Positions 29,540 to 38,991 of a DNA stretch of 54,873 nt are shown here, piece by piece (position 1 is the first letter of the stretch; each line of letters opens with the position of its first letter). A program made the position numbers and the translations under genes. Below the pieces are notes generated by a model that did no database searches, had not been told where the DNA came from, and saw only the letters and a list, made by a program, of their open reading frames with translations. Source of the stretch: Alphaproteobacteria bacterium (GTDB lineage Bacteria; Pseudomonadota; Alphaproteobacteria; Rhizobiales; Aestuariivirgaceae). The stretch spans positions 1 to 54,873 of the forward strand of contig JAHEBA010000010.1 of assembly GCA_024642465.1 (NCBI GenBank). The letters run 5' to 3'.

Positions 29540-29566
29540 GGCCCGAGCGTGTCACAGCCTGATGCC

Positions 29567-29743
29567 ATGACAAAGCTTATCGCCCTGCTGCTCGCCGCCG
29601 TTGCCCTGATACAGGTCATCAAGCCGCTCGGGCTTCCCGGCCTCGAACGGCGTCAGGACGCCTGGAAGCTCGCCGCAGGCGGGGCCGCGCTCATGGTCGT
29701 GCTGATCGTCATCACGGCCGGCATGAAGGCCTCGGGCTTCTAG
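29567..29743 (+). CDS. Small two-helix membrane protein (hypothetical)
   Basis: This 58-aa protein has a first membrane helix (about 3-20, LIALLLAAVALIQVI), a short loop KPLGLPGLERRQDAWK, and a second helix (about 35-52). The loop wording seems familiar from small conserved proteins in Rhizobiales, but I know no function. The ATG at 29567 is used; no strong ribosome binding site is visible. It is divergent from rpsB and its stop overlaps the DUF2339 gene stop by 4 nt on the opposite strand. Confidence 0.6.
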   Translation: MTKLIALLLAAVALIQVIKPLGLPGLERRQDAWKLAAGGAALMVVLIVITAGMKASGF

Positions 29744-32451
29744 CTCACATCCACGTCTGCCGCATCAACGGGCCGGTGCACGAAGCGCTGGTAGATAAAG
29801 CCGATGCCGACGAGACAAAGGCCCAGCCCGAGGAACGATGCAACCCTGAGCAGTCCTTCAAGGTCGGACAGGTCGACCAGGAACACCTTCAGCACCACCA
29901 GCACAAGGACGGCGAGTGCTGCATAGCGCAAGGGTGCAGCCCTGAGTGAGATGCCCGTTGCCAGCAGAGAAAGCGCGAACAGTAGCCAGACGGCTGAATA
30001 TGTGTAGTTCTCCGCCGTGCCAACGCCGCCGAAGTGCAGGTTGTCCGGCGCGTGGAACCAGCGCCTCACCTCGAACGACAGCCACGCCAGCACCAGTGCC
30101 AGCAGGGCCGGCGGCCAGCTTTTGCGCAATGCGTCCGGCATCGGGCGCTCGCGCAGCAGGTAGCCGATGCCAGCCAGCAGCAACGCCGGCAGCAGGTAGG
30201 CAGGCGCAAGCGAATTGACCAGCGGCCAGTTGCCGACCATCTGCCGTCCGATTGCTGGATTGAGGTCACTGAACATGCACAGGCCGACCATGCCGCCGCC
30301 CATGACGCTCAGCACCCTGCCCGCCCACATATCGATGAAGCCGCCGCGCTGGTTGAACCGCCACCAGCAGGCCAGCGCGGAGACAAGCCAGCTAGTTGCG
30401 TGAAGCCCGGCTTCCAGCAGCGTGAAGCGCTCGGCCTCGAGGCTACCGGCCACGCCGACGCGGATGACGGCTGATACCAGCATGGCGGCAAGGGCAATGC
30501 GGCCGCCCTCGAGCACCTTGCTCAAGAGGTCGCCGTCACGTTCGGCGCCGGAGAACTGCACGAAAGCGAGGTGGAACATCAGCAACGGCAGGCCATAGCC
30601 ATAGATCACCCACCAGCGGCCCAGCCACGCCGCCTCGTCATAGTCCAGGATGTGGTGGTTGAGCGTGAGGCGGCCCAACACCGCCAGGGCAATGACGAGC
30701 GCAGGCCACCGCAATTGAGGCAATGACAGGTAGCGCGAGATGTAGCCGTTTGCCGCCACCAGAGCCGCCAGCGATGCCGTAAGCCACGCATCGCGCAGCA
30801 CGAAGGCCAGCGCCATTGAAACGCTGGCGCACACCGCCATGGCCACGATGCCGAGCGCAAGCCGCGGCGCCTCACCCTCATCGGCCACGGCGCGCAGCCT
30901 GGCCGCCATGCCGACATAGAGCGCCGCCAGCCCGAGGCCGGCAAACGACCATGTCAGGCTGGGTTCGAGCGAGCGGAGCGTGGCATAGGCAGCGATCATC
31001 AGGCCGATCGGCGTGAACGCGGCAAGGGTTGCCCACACCCATGGCCGGACCGAGCGCCACAATAGCACGTAACCGGCTGCCGCCGCTGCCGCGCCGAAGC
31101 CCGCAGCGTAACGAAGATAGGCATTGGCCTCTTCCGGCACCTGCGCCGCCCAGGGCGATGTGTCCGGCACCAGCCAGTCACCCAGCCAGCCCTGCAGGTG
31201 AAGGCGGGCACCCCAGGCGGAGAACACGAGGAGAATGGTAAGGCTGGCCACCAGCGCGAGGAAGTCGAAGCGCTGGGCCCGCATGGCTGCGGCTGCAAGC
31301 GCAACCGAGAAGATGGCGAGCGAGATGACCGACCAGTGGCCGAAGCCATCGCGGCTGGCCACGAGCAGCAGCAGTGCTGATGCCACCACGCCCGCCACCA
31401 ATGCCGCGTTCATGTCCGCACCGCCACCGCCAAGCGGCTTGTGCCACGCTGCGGGCACGGCTTCGCGCGATATCTGGCTGCCTGCAAGGGCGAAGCCCGC
31501 ACCCAGCAGCGTGACGAACAGGCCGAGGGTGAAAGTGTCAGCGCGCTCGAACGGCCCAACGAGCCAGATCACCACCCAGGCCGCCGATGCGATGATTGCG
31601 GACACTGCGAGCCACAGAACGGGCCGCCACACCATGATGGCCATCACCGCGACCAGGATGACGGCAAAATAGCCGAACAGGCCTGGTGCAAACGGTTCCG
31701 CGCTTTCCATCAACGCAGGCAAGGCGAAACCACCGAGCAGACCGACGATTGCCGTCAACGGCCCCTGCACCACCGATAGCGCGAACGCCGCCAGCGCAGT
31801 CACGGCAAGAGCGGCGAACGTCACCGTCGGGCCGATGAACCCGTACAGGGCGGACGCGGCATAGATGCTGGCGAACACCGCCGCGAGGCCGCCGGCGGAC
31901 AGGGCCTGCGGTACATAGTCCGGCTGCAAGGCTGCCGCCTTGCGCTGCGCCGGACGGCGCCTGAGCCATTCGCCGCCCAGCGTGAGCGCCGCGCCGGCCA
32001 CGAGGCCGAGCAACACCCGCATGCCGGGGCCCAGCAGGCCGTGATCGACCATGTACTTGACGAGGAACAGCCCTGCCAGCGCGATGGCGACAGCGCCGAT
32101 CCAGACGAACCAGCGACCGGTGAGCTTTTCCTCGAGGCTGGTGCGGGCAGCGGCTTGTACCGGCTGTGACGCAGCTTCGGGCGTCACCTCTGCAGGCACC
32201 GGTCCGGCTTCGGCAGGCCGTTCCGGTTCGGGCGCCGATATCACATCGGGCGCGGTTTCCTGTGGCGTGCCGGATACCGAGGGTGGGGCAGATGGCTGGA
32301 TGCCCTGCGCCTTGAGCAGGTTCAGCTCGTTCTTCAGCTTGAACAGGTCGCGGGCAACCCTCTCCGCCTTGTTCATTGCCACGATGGCGAGGATAAGCGG
32401 CAGGAAGAACACCGACGCCGCAATCAGCACAATCCAGACGAACTCATCCAT
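29740..32451 (-). CDS. DUF2339-family polytopic membrane protein
   Basis: This 903-aa protein has an N-terminal anchor (about 4-24), then KAERVARDLFKLKNELNLLKAQG, which may be a coiled coil. A Pro/Ala/Glu-rich linker follows, and then a very long run of more than twenty hydrophobic helices alternating with short loops such as TGRWFVWIGAVAIALAGLFL, typical of DUF2339. The function of DUF2339 is not established; a cell-envelope or transport role is only suspected. It starts 27 nt after dnaE on the same strand and seems an added gene between dnaE and rpsB. Confidence 0.85.
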   Translation of the reverse strand: MDEFVWIVLIAASVFFLPLILAIVAMNKAERVARDLFKLKNELNLLKAQGIQPSAPPSVSGTPQETAPDVISAPEPERPAEAGPVPAEVTPEAASQPVQAAARTSLEEKLTGRWFVWIGAVAIALAGLFLVKYMVDHGLLGPGMRVLLGLVAGAALTLGGEWLRRRPAQRKAAALQPDYVPQALSAGGLAAVFASIYAASALYGFIGPTVTFAALAVTALAAFALSVVQGPLTAIVGLLGGFALPALMESAEPFAPGLFGYFAVILVAVMAIMVWRPVLWLAVSAIIASAAWVVIWLVGPFERADTFTLGLFVTLLGAGFALAGSQISREAVPAAWHKPLGGGGADMNAALVAGVVASALLLLVASRDGFGHWSVISLAIFSVALAAAAMRAQRFDFLALVASLTILLVFSAWGARLHLQGWLGDWLVPDTSPWAAQVPEEANAYLRYAAGFGAAAAAAGYVLLWRSVRPWVWATLAAFTPIGLMIAAYATLRSLEPSLTWSFAGLGLAALYVGMAARLRAVADEGEAPRLALGIVAMAVCASVSMALAFVLRDAWLTASLAALVAANGYISRYLSLPQLRWPALVIALAVLGRLTLNHHILDYDEAAWLGRWWVIYGYGLPLLMFHLAFVQFSGAERDGDLLSKVLEGGRIALAAMLVSAVIRVGVAGSLEAERFTLLEAGLHATSWLVSALACWWRFNQRGGFIDMWAGRVLSVMGGGMVGLCMFSDLNPAIGRQMVGNWPLVNSLAPAYLLPALLLAGIGYLLRERPMPDALRKSWPPALLALVLAWLSFEVRRWFHAPDNLHFGGVGTAENYTYSAVWLLFALSLLATGISLRAAPLRYAALAVLVLVVLKVFLVDLSDLEGLLRVASFLGLGLCLVGIGFIYQRFVHRPVDAADVDVS

Positions 32452-32478
32452 GCTGATCGCCCCTCCTTCAGCGGCGCA

Positions 32479-35400
32479 TCAGAAATCCTCGACGTAGACA
32501 ACGCCCGGCACGGCCTTGATGGCGGCCTTGATCTTCGGGTTGACGGTGAACTTGCGTCCCAGCGCAATCTCCACCTCGTGCCGGTTTGGCAGGCTCATGA
32601 CGAGATGCACAGGCGCATTGCCGCCGTTGGTGAGGCGGGACCGGATCAGGTCGAGCGGCACGGCATCGTTAACGAACACCCGCAGCCCCATGACGATGTT
32701 GTCAGCCTTGGCGTCGAGCGGTTCCACGCCCTGCAGGCGCAGCTTGACTTCCTCGCCCTCGACGTCGGCTTCAACGCGAAGCATCAGCGGTTTGCCGCTT
32801 TCCAGCAGGTCCCGGCAGGCGTTCAGCGTGTCGGAGAAACATACGGATTCGAACTGGCCGGTGGGATCGGAAAAGCCGATGAAGGCGAACCGTTTGCCCG
32901 TCTTCGAGCGGCGCTCCTGCTTGTAGGTGACGGTGCCGATCAGGCGGGCGGCGGATGCCCCCTTTAGCGCCTTGTCGCGGAAACCTGTCCAGCTATCGGC
33001 ACCCAGCTTCGGCAGCAGGCCAAGGTATTCGTCCAGCGGATGACCGGACAGGTAGAAGCCGACAGCCTCGAACTCGGCCTGCAGCTTGTCCATCGGCAGC
33101 CAAGGCTCCACCGCCGGCAGCGGCAGCTCCTCGACGCCGGAATCGCCGCCACCGCCGAAGAAGTCGGACTGGCCGATCTCGGCCTCGGTGGCGGTGCGGT
33201 TGGCCATGGCGATGATGGCCTCCACCCCGCGCAACACCTGCGCCCGATTGGGATTGAGCTCGTCGAAGCCGCCTGCCTTGGCGATCGATTCAAGCGCCCG
33301 CTTGTTGACCATGCGCGGGTCGATGCGGCGGGCAAAGTCGCCCAGGGACTTGAACGGACCGTCCTCGTCCCGCACCGCCACGATGTGTTCGACCGCCTGC
33401 TCGCCGACGTTCTTGAGCGCTGCGAGCGAGTACTGGATGGCGCCGTCCTTGACCGAGAAATCGAGGCCCGACTTGTTGACGCTGGGCGGATTGACCCTGA
33501 CCTCCATGCGGTCTGCCTCGCGCTTGAACACCAGCAGCTTGTCGGTGTTGCCGCGGTCAAGCGACATGGAGGCGGCGAGAAACTCGACCGGGTGGTTGGC
33601 TTTCATCCACGCGGTCTGGTACGCGACCACGCCATACGCCGCAGAGTGGGCCTTGTTGAAGCCGTAGCCGGCGAACTTGTTGACCAGTTCGAAGATGTCC
33701 TCGGCCTGCCCCTTGTCGACGCCATTGGCGACCGAGCCTTCCACGAAACGCTGCTTCTGGGCGTCCATCTCGGCCTGGATCTTCTTGCCCATGGCGCGGC
33801 GCAGCAGGTCGGCCTCGCCCAGCGAGTAGCCGGCCAGCACCTGCGCGATCTGCAGCACCTGCTCCTGGTAGATGATGATGCCGTACGTGTCCTCGACGAT
33901 GTGCGTCAGCTTTTCGTGAAGGAATTCAGGAGCTTCCTCGCCTTTCTTCGAAGCGATGTACTTCGGGATGTTCTCCATCGGACCGGGGCGGTAGAGCGCT
34001 ACGAGAGCGATGATGTCCTCGATGTTGCCGGGCTCTGCCTTGCGGATGAGGTCGCGCATGCCGGAACTTTCCAGCTGGAACACGCCCACCGTTTCGGCCC
34101 GCTTGAGCAGATCGTAGGTCTTGCCATCGTCCAGCGGCAGCGCGGCGAGGTCCACCTCGATACCGCGTGAACTGAGCAGCTTCACGCCCTTATCGAGCAC
34201 GGTCAGCGTCTTCAGGCCGAGGAAGTCGAACTTCACCAGCCCCGCCTTTTCCACCAGCTTCATGTTGAACTGGGTGACGGGCATGGGCGAGCGCGGATCG
34301 CGGTAAAGCGGCACCAGTTCGTCGAGCGGCCGGTCGCCGATCACCACGCCGGCAGCGTGGGTGGATGCATGCCGGTAGAGGCCTTCGAGCTTGAGCGCGA
34401 TCTCCAGCATGGTGGCGGTGGTTTCGTCCTGGCGGCGCTCTTCCTGCAGGCGCGGCTCTCCGTCGATGGCCTGCTGAAGCGTGACAGGATTGGCCGGATT
34501 GTTGGGGATCAGCTTGCACAGCCGGTCCACCTGGCCGTAGGGCATCTGCAGCACGCGGCCCACGTCGCGGCACACGGCGCGCGCCTGCAACTTTCCGAAA
34601 GTGATGATCTGCGCGACCTGGTCGAAGCCGTATTTCTGCTGGACGTAGGCGATCACCTCGTCGCGCCGGTCCTGGCAGAAGTCGATGTCGAAGTCCGGCA
34701 TCGACACCCGTTCGGGATTGAGGAAACGCTCGAAAACCAGGTTGAACCGGAGCGGATCGAGGTCGGTGATGGTGAGCGACCAGGCGACGACCGAGCCAGC
34801 GCCGGAACCGCGGCCCGGCCCTACCGGAATCCCTTGCGATTTCGCCCACTTGATGAAGTCGGCAACGATCAGGAAGTAGCCCGGAAAGTCCATCGTGTTG
34901 ATGACGTCGAGCTCGTATTCCAGCTTTTTCTCGTAGTCCTCGCGGGTGAAGCCTTCAGTCACGCCCAGCGCATCAAGCCGGTCGGCAAGGCCCTGACGGG
35001 CCTGTACACGAAGCTCCTCGGCCTCGTCGCGAGCGTCCTCGCCCGATGTAAATTTGGGTAGAATCGGATCGATGCCGTGCGGAAACCACAAGCAACGCCG
35101 TGCAATTTCGACCGTATTCTCGACAGCCTCCGGCAGGTCCGCGAACAGACTGACCATATCAGCCTGGGACTTGAAGTGATGATCGGGCGTCAGGCGGCGG
35201 CGGTCGTCGTTGGCGATGACTTCGCCCTCGGCGATGCAGATCAGGGCGTCGTGGGCGGCGAAATCATCCGCGGTGGCGAAGTACGGCTCGTTGGTGGCAA
35301 CCAGCGGAATGCCAAGGTCGTAGGCAATGTCGATCAGCCCCGGTTCGGCGGTACGCTCTTCGTCCATGCCATGACGCTGCAACTCGATGTAGAGGCGGTC

Positions 35401-35925
35401 GTGGAAGATCTCCAGCAGCCGGCCGGCGCGCGTGCGGGCCAGCGAGGACTGGTTGTCCACCAGCGGCCGGTTCAGCACTCCGCCCGGACCGCCCGACAGG
35501 CAGATGAGGCCTGAATTGTAGCGGGCGATGTCGTCCAGCCGCACATGCGGCAACTCGCCGTCGGGGGCTTCCAGATAGGCCTTGCTCGACAGCTTCATCA
35601 GGTTGCGATAGCCGGTCTCGTCCTTGGCCAGCAGCACGATTCGCGACAGTTCGAGCCCGTTCTGGGTGCGTTGCTGGCCTTCGGGACCGTCGCCGCAGTC
35701 AGCCTGCAGCGTGCAGCCGACAATGGGCTGTACGCCCTTGTCCTTCATGGCGTCGGCGAATTCGAGCGCGCCGAACAGGTTGCCGGTATCGGTGATGGCG
35801 AGCGCCGGCATCTTGTGCTCGACCGCCAGCTTGCCGAGCAGCTTGATCGGCAACGCGCCTTCCGACAGCGAATAGGCGGAATGCGTGCGCAGGTGGATGA
35901 AGCTGACGGCTGCGGAATCGGACAT
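32479..35925 (-). CDS. dnaE: DNA polymerase III alpha subunit
   Basis: DnaE (1148 aa) is the replicative polymerase. The N-terminal PHP domain starts with FIHLRTHSAYSLSEGA and contains AITDTGNLFGA. The catalytic palm carries GPGRGSGAGSVVAW and the PDFDIDFCQDRR aspartates. The fingers, HhH and C-terminal OB-fold (LIGTVTYKQERRSKTGKRFAF) regions are in order. Length is normal for proteobacterial DnaE1. It is preceded by the deacetylase gene (52-nt gap) and followed by the DUF2339 gene. Confidence 0.97.
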   Translation of the reverse strand: MSDSAAVSFIHLRTHSAYSLSEGALPIKLLGKLAVEHKMPALAITDTGNLFGALEFADAMKDKGVQPIVGCTLQADCGDGPEGQQRTQNGLELSRIVLLAKDETGYRNLMKLSSKAYLEAPDGELPHVRLDDIARYNSGLICLSGGPGGVLNRPLVDNQSSLARTRAGRLLEIFHDRLYIELQRHGMDEERTAEPGLIDIAYDLGIPLVATNEPYFATADDFAAHDALICIAEGEVIANDDRRRLTPDHHFKSQADMVSLFADLPEAVENTVEIARRCLWFPHGIDPILPKFTSGEDARDEAEELRVQARQGLADRLDALGVTEGFTREDYEKKLEYELDVINTMDFPGYFLIVADFIKWAKSQGIPVGPGRGSGAGSVVAWSLTITDLDPLRFNLVFERFLNPERVSMPDFDIDFCQDRRDEVIAYVQQKYGFDQVAQIITFGKLQARAVCRDVGRVLQMPYGQVDRLCKLIPNNPANPVTLQQAIDGEPRLQEERRQDETTATMLEIALKLEGLYRHASTHAAGVVIGDRPLDELVPLYRDPRSPMPVTQFNMKLVEKAGLVKFDFLGLKTLTVLDKGVKLLSSRGIEVDLAALPLDDGKTYDLLKRAETVGVFQLESSGMRDLIRKAEPGNIEDIIALVALYRPGPMENIPKYIASKKGEEAPEFLHEKLTHIVEDTYGIIIYQEQVLQIAQVLAGYSLGEADLLRRAMGKKIQAEMDAQKQRFVEGSVANGVDKGQAEDIFELVNKFAGYGFNKAHSAAYGVVAYQTAWMKANHPVEFLAASMSLDRGNTDKLLVFKREADRMEVRVNPPSVNKSGLDFSVKDGAIQYSLAALKNVGEQAVEHIVAVRDEDGPFKSLGDFARRIDPRMVNKRALESIAKAGGFDELNPNRAQVLRGVEAIIAMANRTATEAEIGQSDFFGGGGDSGVEELPLPAVEPWLPMDKLQAEFEAVGFYLSGHPLDEYLGLLPKLGADSWTGFRDKALKGASAARLIGTVTYKQERRSKTGKRFAFIGFSDPTGQFESVCFSDTLNACRDLLESGKPLMLRVEADVEGEEVKLRLQGVEPLDAKADNIVMGLRVFVNDAVPLDLIRSRLTNGGNAPVHLVMSLPNRHEVEIALGRKFTVNPKIKAAIKAVPGVVYVEDF

Positions 35926-35977
35926 GGTCCGGCGAGATTAGCCTGTAGGGCAGCCGCTGCACATGGTGCAGATGATG

Positions 35978-37000
35978 CTACCCACCAAAACCTTTGAGGA
36001 ACGCTGTGAGGTTGTTCTCGAGGTCGTCGGTCAGGTATCCGCCTTCCTGCACGATCACCGTCGGCAGATCGAGCTTGGCGATGGCATGGGCCATGCGGGT
36101 GAAGCCCGGCGTGGTGACGGCGCCGCCATTGAGCGGATCGGCCTCGTGCGCATCGAGCCCGAGTGCTACGACCAGCGCGCCGGGTGCGGCATCCCTGATC
36201 TCGCCAAGCGCCATTTCCAGCGCGCCCATCCAGACCTCGTCGTCCGATTTGACCGGCACTGGGATGTTGATGTTGTAGCCGGTGCCCGGACCCTTGCCGC
36301 GCTGGTTTTCGTAGCCGTAGTAGAACGGATAATATTTCTTTGGATCGGCGTGGATCGATACGGTCAGGACGTCGGCGCGATTGTAGAAGATGCCCTGCGT
36401 GCCGTTGCCGTGGTGTACGTCAATATCGAGGATCGCGACCTGGTCCCACGACCGGCGCAGGTACTGGGCGGCGATGGCGGAATTGTTGAGATAGCAGAAG
36501 CCCCCTGCCCGGTCGGCATAGGCGTGATGGCCCGGCGGGCGGCACAGCGCATAGGTCGACTTCTCACCTTCCACGATCAATTCAGCCGCCGACAGCACCG
36601 TGTCGGCAGACGCCTTGACCGAGGTCCAGGTCTGCTCGGTGATGGGACAGGAAAAATCCTGCTGGTGCCAGCCGGCCTGCCCCAGAATGTCGGACGGATA
36701 ACGGGCCGGCTTCTCGACCGGACGGATCGAGGACATGACCTCTTCGTAGGCCTTGCCCTTGGGCCGGTTCCACTTGCGGAATGCGTTCTGCAGGAACTTC
36801 ACATAGCGGCCCGTATGCACCGCCAGAATGTGTGCTTCACCGTGAGCGCGCGCGGCGTGCATTTCACATCCGGCGGCCTTGGCCCCGCGCAGCAGGCGCT
36901 TGGCGCGTTCGGGCTGCTCGGGAAACCCGACGATGTGGCCACGGCTCAGGTAGCGCTGCGGATTGTGCAGCAGCTGGTTGTGATGAAACACCGCTTTCAT
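35978..37000 (-). CDS. Histone-deacetylase-family protein, acetylpolyamine amidohydrolase type
   Basis: This 340-aa zinc hydrolase belongs to the arginase/deacetylase fold. Landmarks are the paired active-site His in RPPGHHA, the metal ligands in ILDIDVHHGNGTQ and LGLDAHEADPL, and the late catalytic Tyr in QEGGYL. The insert YGYENQRGKGPGTGYNINIP is typical of bacterial acetylpolyamine amidohydrolases, which release acetate from acetylated putrescine, spermidine or cadaverine. A protein-lysine deacetylase role cannot be excluded. The ATG at 37000 (MKAVFHHN) lies 4 nt after the lolD stop, so it is in the lol operon. Most relatives have lolD next to dnaE without it. Confidence 0.88.
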   Translation of the reverse strand: MKAVFHHNQLLHNPQRYLSRGHIVGFPEQPERAKRLLRGAKAAGCEMHAARAHGEAHILAVHTGRYVKFLQNAFRKWNRPKGKAYEEVMSSIRPVEKPARYPSDILGQAGWHQQDFSCPITEQTWTSVKASADTVLSAAELIVEGEKSTYALCRPPGHHAYADRAGGFCYLNNSAIAAQYLRRSWDQVAILDIDVHHGNGTQGIFYNRADVLTVSIHADPKKYYPFYYGYENQRGKGPGTGYNINIPVPVKSDDEVWMGALEMALGEIRDAAPGALVVALGLDAHEADPLNGGAVTTPGFTRMAHAIAKLDLPTVIVQEGGYLTDDLENNLTAFLKGFGG

Positions 37001-37004
37001 GAAC

Positions 37005-37712
37005 TCAGATCTCCACCAACTGGCCGCCGTGCAACTGGACAATGCGACTCATGCTGCGGGCCAGTTCGAGGTTGTGCGTGGCGATCAGCGCCGCAAGTCC
37101 CTCGTCGCGGATCAGCGAAAGGAACTGACTGTGCACACGCTCCGCCGTCTCGGGATCGAGGTTACCCGTCGGCTCGTCGGCGAGCAATAGCAGCGGCTGG
37201 TTGGCCAGGGCGCGGGCAATCGCCACGCGCTGCTGCTCGCCGCCGGACAGTTCTGCCGGCCGGTGAGCAACGCGCTTGGTGAGGCCGAGCCGGTCGAGCA
37301 ACTGCTTTGCCCGCGCCTCTGCGTCGGCCTGCGACTTGCCTGCGATGAGCTGCGGCATGACCACGTTTTCCAGCGCCGAGAACTCGGGCAGCAGGTGGTG
37401 GAACTGGTAGACGAAGCCGATACCAAGACGGCGCACGCGGGTCATGGCGTTGTCTTCAAGCTGCGAGCAGTTCTTGCCCGCCACGTAGACATGCCCGCCG
37501 GTCGGCCGCTCCAGCAGGCCGGCAACGTGCAGCAGCGACGACTTGCCGGTACCCGACTGGCCGACGAGTGCCACGACCTCGCCGGGATAGACATCCAGCG
37601 AGAGGTCCTTGAACACGTCGATGGTGCGGGGCCCTTGCGAGTAGGAACGTGAAATCCGGTCGAGCGTGAGCGCCGGCATCGGGCCCCGGCCCTGGTGCTG
37701 CATGTCATTCAT
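37005..37712 (-). CDS. lolD: Lipoprotein-releasing ABC transporter ATPase LolD
   Basis: LolD (235 aa) powers release of outer-membrane lipoproteins from the inner membrane. Walker A is GQSGTGKSS, the signature is [15 protein letters not shown], Walker B is [14 protein letters not shown], and the switch His is in ATHN. It overlaps lolC by 8 nt. An internal ATG at 37679 (MPALTL) is an alternative start closer to the usual N-terminus. MacB-like export is another possibility, but pairing with a LolC/E permease supports Lol. Confidence 0.93.
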   Translation of the reverse strand: MNDMQHQGRGPMPALTLDRISRSYSQGPRTIDVFKDLSLDVYPGEVVALVGQSGTGKSSLLHVAGLLERPTGGHVYVAGKNCSQLEDNAMTRVRRLGIGFVYQFHHLLPEFSALENVVMPQLIAGKSQADAEARAKQLLDRLGLTKRVAHRPAELSGGEQQRVAIARALANQPLLLLADEPTGNLDPETAERVHSQFLSLIRDEGLAALIATHNLELARSMSRIVQLHGGQLVEI

Positions 37713-38973
37713 AGCGAAGCGCCTCCACCGGATCGAGCTTCGCCGCGCGCCGGGCCGGATAGATGGTTGCGATGAACGACAGGCCGATGGCCATCAGCGC
37801 GATCAGGATCGTTTCGTTGACGTTCATCTCCGCCGGCATGCGCGAGAGATAGTAGAGCTCGGGCGAGAACAGCTCCTTGCCCGACAGCCATGACAGGCCT
37901 TGCCGGATATTCTCGATATTGAGGCAGATGACCACGCCGAGGACGATGCCGGCAAACGTGCCGGCCAGCCCGATGGCGGCCCCGGTCATGAAGAAGATGC
38001 GCAGGATGGAGCCACGCGTCGCCCCCATGGTGCGCAGGATTGCGATGTCCTTGCCCTTGTCCTTCACCAGCATGATGAGGCCAGAAATGATGTTGAGCGC
38101 CGCAACCAGAATGATCAGCGTCAGGATCAGGAACATCACGTTGCGCTCGACCTGGAGGGCATTGAAGAAGGTCTGGTTGGACGTCTTCCAGGTGACGAAC
38201 TGCAGGTCGGCACCGGCGTTCTGCGCCATGGCGGGCACGTACTCGTCGATATCGTCCGGGTGCTCGACCATCACCTCGATGGCGCTGGCGCCGTCTTCCT
38301 GGGCGAAGAAGTCCTGCGCTTCCTTCATCGGCATGTAGATGACCGACTTGTCGTACTCGGACATGCCAATCTCGAAGGTGGCGACAATCGGGAAAGAGCG
38401 GATGCGGGGCGCGGTGCCGAAGATGGTGGCCGGGCCTTCGGGCGACACCAGCGTGATCTGATCGCCAATGTTCAACCCGTGCTGCCAGGCCAGCCGGTAG
38501 CCGACGGCAACGCCCTGCCCCTCGTCGAACCGGTCGAGCGAGCCGCGCAGCTTCTCGTTCATGACGCTCGACAACTTGGTCAGGTTTTCAAGCTTCATGC
38601 CGCGAATCAGCACGCCGGTCGACGCCCGCGCCGATGAGGCCATGGCCTGGCCTTCGGTGAACGGAACAGCGCGCGCGACACCGGGCGTGGCGGCTATCTT
38701 TGCCGCACGTTCCTCGAAGTCCGGGATCGGCATGCCATTGGCGGAATAGACCATCGCATGGCCATTGAAGCCCAGAACCTTGCCGAGCAGTTCGGTGCGG
38801 AAGCCGTTCATCACCGCCATGACGATGATCAGCGTGGCAACGCCCAGCAGGATGCCGACGAACGAGAAGCCGGCGATGACCGAGATGAAGCCTTCCTTGC
38901 GCCTAGCCCGCAGGTAACGCGCGGCGATCATGCGTTCGAAGGCCGAGAACGGCGCTGTGTCGGTCTGGGGCAT
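37705..38973 (-). CDS. lolC: Lipoprotein-releasing ABC transporter permease LolC/LolE
   Basis: This 422-aa permease has the LolC/LolE layout: one N-terminal membrane helix (FISVIAGFSFVGILLGVATL), a large periplasmic domain (about 50-270), and three C-terminal helices. The N-terminal FERMIAARYLRARRKEGFISV is characteristic. Alphaproteobacteria usually carry a single gene, working as a homodimer with LolD. It begins 18 nt after the proS stop. LolA and LolB are not in the window. Confidence 0.93.
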   Translation of the reverse strand: MPQTDTAPFSAFERMIAARYLRARRKEGFISVIAGFSFVGILLGVATLIIVMAVMNGFRTELLGKVLGFNGHAMVYSANGMPIPDFEERAAKIAATPGVARAVPFTEGQAMASSARASTGVLIRGMKLENLTKLSSVMNEKLRGSLDRFDEGQGVAVGYRLAWQHGLNIGDQITLVSPEGPATIFGTAPRIRSFPIVATFEIGMSEYDKSVIYMPMKEAQDFFAQEDGASAIEVMVEHPDDIDEYVPAMAQNAGADLQFVTWKTSNQTFFNALQVERNVMFLILTLIILVAALNIISGLIMLVKDKGKDIAILRTMGATRGSILRIFFMTGAAIGLAGTFAGIVLGVVICLNIENIRQGLSWLSGKELFSPELYYLSRMPAEMNVNETILIALMAIGLSFIATIYPARRAAKLDPVEALRYE

Positions 38974-38991
38974 CAGCGGCCTCCGGTTAGA

